The notes under the pieces: generated by a model
Seen by the model: the letters and a program-made list of their open reading frames with translations, nothing else
Databases searched by the model: none
Told to the model about the DNA's origin: nothing
From: Candidatus Merdimorpha stercoravium
GTDB taxonomy: Bacteria > Bacteroidota > Bacteroidia > Flavobacteriales > UBA1820
DNA: 15,183 nt
Assembly (NCBI GenBank): GCA_018715295.1
Contig: DVLY01000002.1
Span: forward strand, 1-15,183
Direction: 5' to 3'
Shown: piece by piece, positions 14,824-15,183 of the stretch
Layout: each line of letters starts with the position of its first letter
Position numbering within the stretch: position 1 is the stretch's first letter
Translations under genes and position numbers: made by a program

Positions 14824-14831
14824 CAAAGATA
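14824..14831 (-). promoter_or_regulatory. Candidate -7 promoter box for secA
   Basis: On the minus strand TATCTTTG matches TAnnTTTG at every fixed base, 55 nt before the secA ATG. The expected -33 TTTG position (about 14851) does not match; instead one copy of an 11-bp direct repeat overlaps it. The leader between the box and the ATG is AT-rich. Confidence 0.5.
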
Positions 14832-14848
14832 CGCGAAAAAAGGCAGAT

Positions 14849-14903
14849 CGGAAATTCTTCCATCCACCTTTTGCACATTCCCTCGCCGCCCCCGGAAATT
14901 CTT
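14849..14903. repeat. Pair of 11-bp direct repeats upstream of secA
   Basis: CGGAAATTCTT occurs at 14849-14859 and again at 14893-14903, 44 bp apart start to start (about four helical turns). The first copy overlaps the expected -33 position of the secA promoter. They could be binding sites of one regulator or chance. Confidence 0.4.
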
Positions 14904-15183
14904 TTCGCTCACTCCGGCCGATACAATGCCTCGTTGTCCGAAGCGACCCGCCCGCCAAAGCCCCTTCACAAGCCTTTCCGCCATCATTCGGCATGGAAGA
15001 AAAAAATATATGGGGAAAAAAGTTGCTTACCCCCACGTCAAACCTTGCAAATCTTTCGGAAAGAAGAAGGCCAATACTCCTCCTGTACGAGTAATATCAA
15101 TTGTGTATCACTTTTATATGAGGATTTTGTTCCCATATTGCCAATAAACATTTTATTATCTACACATATAATATACACGAATT
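14904..15183. other. Gene-free right end with AT-rich tail
   Basis: No frame here resembles a protein: the longest plus-strand frames (14798-15094, 14926-15147) are low-complexity, Pro/Lys/Arg-rich near the left and show no domain. From about 15090 to the window end base composition turns sharply AT-rich (runs such as TTTTATTAT and ATATAATATA), unlike the GC-rich genes to the left. No tRNA, repeat array or clear terminator was seen. It may be a long intergenic regulatory region of a gene beyond the window, or the edge of a differently composed segment. Confidence 0.6.

Overview
The window is a stretch of chromosomal, mostly housekeeping DNA from a GC-rich member of the Bacteroidota, possibly a Rikenellaceae/Alistipes-like gut bacterium (the genus is a guess). 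The phylum call rests on three things: promoter-like elements of the Bacteroidota type (TTG, about 20 nt, then TAnnTTTG or TAnnTTG); start codons with A-rich leaders and almost no Shine-Dalgarno sequence; and protein architectures typical of the phylum, namely an alanine racemase still carrying the C-terminal domain of MurF and a 1122-residue SecA with an N-terminal charged insertion and no C-terminal zinc motif. Codons rich in G+C at third positions create many long antisense open frames, which were discounted.

Layout. Positions 80-3077 (minus strand) form a three-gene operon, transcribed ROK-family sugar-kinase-like protein, then MFS transporter, then SIS-domain phosphosugar-binding protein. 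It looks like uptake, phosphorylation and processing of an unidentified sugar. Divergent from it, 3315-7763 (plus strand) holds alr (with a MurF relic at its N-terminus), a U32-family RNA-hydroxylase-like protein 25 bp downstream, and an OmpA-type lipoprotein that ends at a strong hairpin terminator. A separately promoted TPR protein follows (7960-9249). It converges on nadE (9459-10253, minus), which has a perfect 17-bp terminator stem. nadE diverges from cdd (10405-10896, plus), and cdd converges on a small cysteine-rich YgbA-family protein (10950-11273, minus). A second perfect 17-bp hairpin separates this gene from secA (11400-14768, minus). The last 415 bp carry no gene that I can support: they hold the secA upstream region and then an abruptly AT-rich tail.

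Cell wall synthesis and the envelope are a loose theme on the plus strand (D-alanine supply, peptidoglycan-anchoring lipoprotein), but nothing shows a shared function beyond proximity. I found no CRISPR array, insertion sequence, tRNA, rRNA or recognisable defence system. The most interesting leads are the Alr that keeps a non-catalytic MurF domain, and the ROK protein whose usual sugar- and zinc-binding motifs are replaced.
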